DNA from: Hyphomicrobium sp. CS1GBMeth3
Lineage (GTDB): Bacteria; Pseudomonadota; Alphaproteobacteria; Rhizobiales; Hyphomicrobiaceae
NCBI RefSeq assembly: GCF_900117455.1
Contig: NZ_FPHO01000002.1
Location: 310,001-374,000 of the forward strand
DNA: 64,000 bases
Direction: 5' to 3'
Notes under the pieces: generated by a model
Databases searched by the model: none
What the model was told of the DNA's origin: nothing
Seen by the model: only the letters and a program-made list of their open reading frames with translations
In this document: positions 62,665 through 64,000 of the stretch, piece after piece
Position numbering within the stretch: the stretch's first letter is position 1
Layout: each line of letters opens with the position of its first letter
Made by a program: the position numbers and the translations under genes

Positions 62665-62970
62665 TTGCGGATATACTGGCAGGGCATTGCAGCAGCGCTG
62701 CTCGTGTGCGCGGGCGAAGCTCGGGCCGCCGAGGACGTCGGAGAGGCCTTGCTCGAGCGGCGTTGTGGCCGGTGCCACGCGGTCACCGCGGATGCATCGA
62801 GCCGGGTCAAGACCGCACCCAACCTGTGGGAGACGTTACGGTCGTATCCGCCGGAACGGCTCGTGTTCGAGTTAGCCGAAGGAATAGGCTCGCGACATCT
62901 CGGGATGCCGCAGATCCAGTTCACGTCCGATGAGATCTGGGCCGTTCAGGTCTATCTTTCGCGTGAATGA
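62665..62970 (+). CDS. Small class I c-type cytochrome
   Basis: A 101-residue exported monohaem cytochrome. A short signal peptide ends near EARA (21), the haem site is CGRCH at 34-38, and Met81 in HLGMPQIQF is the probable axial ligand. The start is TTG at 62665, chosen because AGGAGG lies nine bases upstream and the signal peptide begins there. It is likely a periplasmic electron carrier; no partner can be named from context, although xoxF-type dehydrogenases do need such carriers. It converges with the dehydrogenase gene at the right edge. Confidence 0.82.
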   Translation: MRIYWQGIAAALLVCAGEARAAEDVGEALLERRCGRCHAVTADASSRVKTAPNLWETLRSYPPERLVFELAEGIGSRHLGMPQIQFTSDEIWAVQVYLSRE

Positions 62971-62985
62971 CGGGTTCGCCTTGCC

Positions 62986-64000
62986 TCAGTTGCGACCCGT
63001 GAAGTTGAACTCGGCGCCGGCGCGGATGCCTGTCGGCCAACGGGCGGTCACGGTCTTGATGCGCGTATAGAAGCGCACGCCCTCGGGGCCATAGATGGCG
63101 TGATCGCCGAACAGCGAGCGCTTCCAGCCGCCGAACGAGTGATAGGCGACCGGAACCGGGATCGGCACGTTGATGCCGACCATGCCGACCTCGATCTTGT
63201 CGGCGAAGGCACGGGCGGTGTCGCCGTCGCGGGTGAAGATGGCGGTGCCGTTGCCGTATTCGTGGCTGTTCACGAGGTCGGCCGCTTCGTCATAGCTTTC
63301 GGTGCGCACAACGGAGAGGACGGGGCCGAAGATCTCCTGCTTGTAGATGGTCATGTCAGGCGTGACGTGGTCGAACAGCGTGCCGCCGAGGAAGTAGCCG
63401 TTCTCGTAGCCCTGCAACACGAGGTTTCGGCCGTCAACCACCAGCTTGGCGCCTTCGGCGACGCCTGTATCGATAAGCCCCGTGATCTTTCGCTTGGCCT
63501 CGGCGGTAACCACCGGGCCCATCTCGGACTCGGAATCGGTGGCGGGCGCGACCTTCAGCGCGCGCACGCGCGGGGCTAGCGCCTCCACGAGCTGGTCGGC
63601 CGTCCGCTTGCCGACGGGCACGGCGACCGAGATCGCCATGCAGCGTTCGCCGGCTGAGCCGTAGCCGGCGCCCATCAACGCGTCGACGGCCTTGTCCATG
63701 TCCGCGTCGGGCATGACGATCATGTGGTTCTTGGCGCCGCCAAGGGCCTGTACGCGTTTTCCGGCAGCGGCGCCGCGCGTGTAGACGTACTCGGCGATCG
63801 GCGTCGAGCCGACGAAGCTCACGGCTTTCACGTCGGGATGGTCGAGGAGCGTGTCGACGGCCGTCTTGTCACCGTGCACGACGTTGAGCACGCCGTCCGG
63901 GAATCCGGCTTCCTGGAACAGCTCCCAGATCAGCATTGGCGCCGAGGGATCGCGCTCGGACGGCTTCAGGACGAACGTGTTTCCGCAGGCGACCGCGACG
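62986..64000 (-). CDS. mmsA: Methylmalonate-semialdehyde dehydrogenase (CoA-acylating), partial
   Basis: The C-terminal 338 or so residues of an aldehyde dehydrogenase; the 5' part lies beyond the window. The catalytic Cys is in [61 protein letters not shown] and the final [14 protein letters not shown] are characteristic of MmsA/IolA rather than betaine or succinate-semialdehyde dehydrogenases. It converts methylmalonate semialdehyde to propionyl-CoA (or malonate semialdehyde to acetyl-CoA) in valine or inositol breakdown. The reading frame stays open to the last base. Confidence 0.93.
   Translation of the reverse strand, partial: VAVACGNTFVLKPSERDPSAPMLIWELFQEAGFPDGVLNVVHGDKTAVDTLLDHPDVKAVSFVGSTPIAEYVYTRGAAAGKRVQALGGAKNHMIVMPDADMDKAVDALMGAGYGSAGERCMAISVAVPVGKRTADQLVEALAPRVRALKVAPATDSESEMGPVVTAEAKRKITGLIDTGVAEGAKLVVDGRNLVLQGYENGYFLGGTLFDHVTPDMTIYKQEIFGPVLSVVRTESYDEAADLVNSHEYGNGTAIFTRDGDTARAFADKIEVGMVGINVPIPVPVAYHSFGGWKRSLFGDHAIYGPEGVRFYTRIKTVTARWPTGIRAGAEFNFTGRN

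Noticed and set aside
1..64000. CRISPR arrays, tRNA and rRNA genes
   Set aside because: No regularly spaced repeats, and no clover-leaf or rRNA-like segments, were noticed on either strand.

Overview
The window looks like chromosomal DNA from a high-GC alphaproteobacterium of the order Hyphomicrobiales, most likely a methylotroph close to Hyphomicrobium. The evidence is gene content and order: divK-pleD beside a leftward rnr / DUF983 / NUDIX / rpmG run with topA nearby, ialB-like and hspQ genes, a lanthanide-type methanol dehydrogenase (xoxF), a malyl-CoA-type lyase and an intracellular polyhydroxybutyrate depolymerase. The genus is an inference from these markers; no rRNA gene is present to settle it.

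Region by region. 0-2.5 kb: the cell-cycle pair divK and pleD, then a 637-base gap holding several strong stems. 2.5-11 kb, leftward: rnr, a DUF983 membrane protein, a NUDIX hydrolase and rpmG, with topA upstream; an SDR dehydrogenase and a divergent AraC regulator sit between rnr and topA. 11-29.9 kb: housekeeping genes (gph, rpiA, gor, an SDR, a zinc metallopeptidase, two SPOR-type envelope proteins, glmU, glmS, a DUF502 protein, recG, sdhE, mfd).

29.9-39 kb is an accessory region that looks lower in GC. It holds a LysR regulator divergent from a beta-carbonic anhydrase and a small membrane protein, a frameshifted remnant of a prolyl oligopeptidase, an isochorismatase-family hydrolase with its own divergent LysR regulator, and a 3.8-kb block with a large autotransporter and a secreted protein. 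This block lies between two 210-bp direct repeats; one repeat is the 3' end of an intact acyl-CoA ligase gene and the other is a detached copy of that end.

39-46.6 kb: the ligase, an orphan peptide-type solute-binding protein, an IalB-like protein, hspQ, a CoA-ester lyase and phaZ. 46.9-53.6 kb: a three-gene cluster of a 1099-residue transglutaminase/DUF2126 protein, a fused circularly permuted ATP-grasp/alpha-E protein and a second transglutaminase. Comparative genomics predicts that such sets form a peptide-ligase system, and their product is unknown. An orphan histidine kinase converges on the cluster.

55-64 kb: alanine dehydrogenase, a lytic transglycosylase, xoxF with an AT-rich upstream region, a DUF1326/DUF2182 pair, a small cytochrome c gene that appears broken by an internal inversion, a CBS-domain protein, two c-type cytochromes, and the 3' part of methylmalonate-semialdehyde dehydrogenase, which runs off the right edge. 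No tRNA, rRNA, CRISPR array or intact insertion sequence was found.
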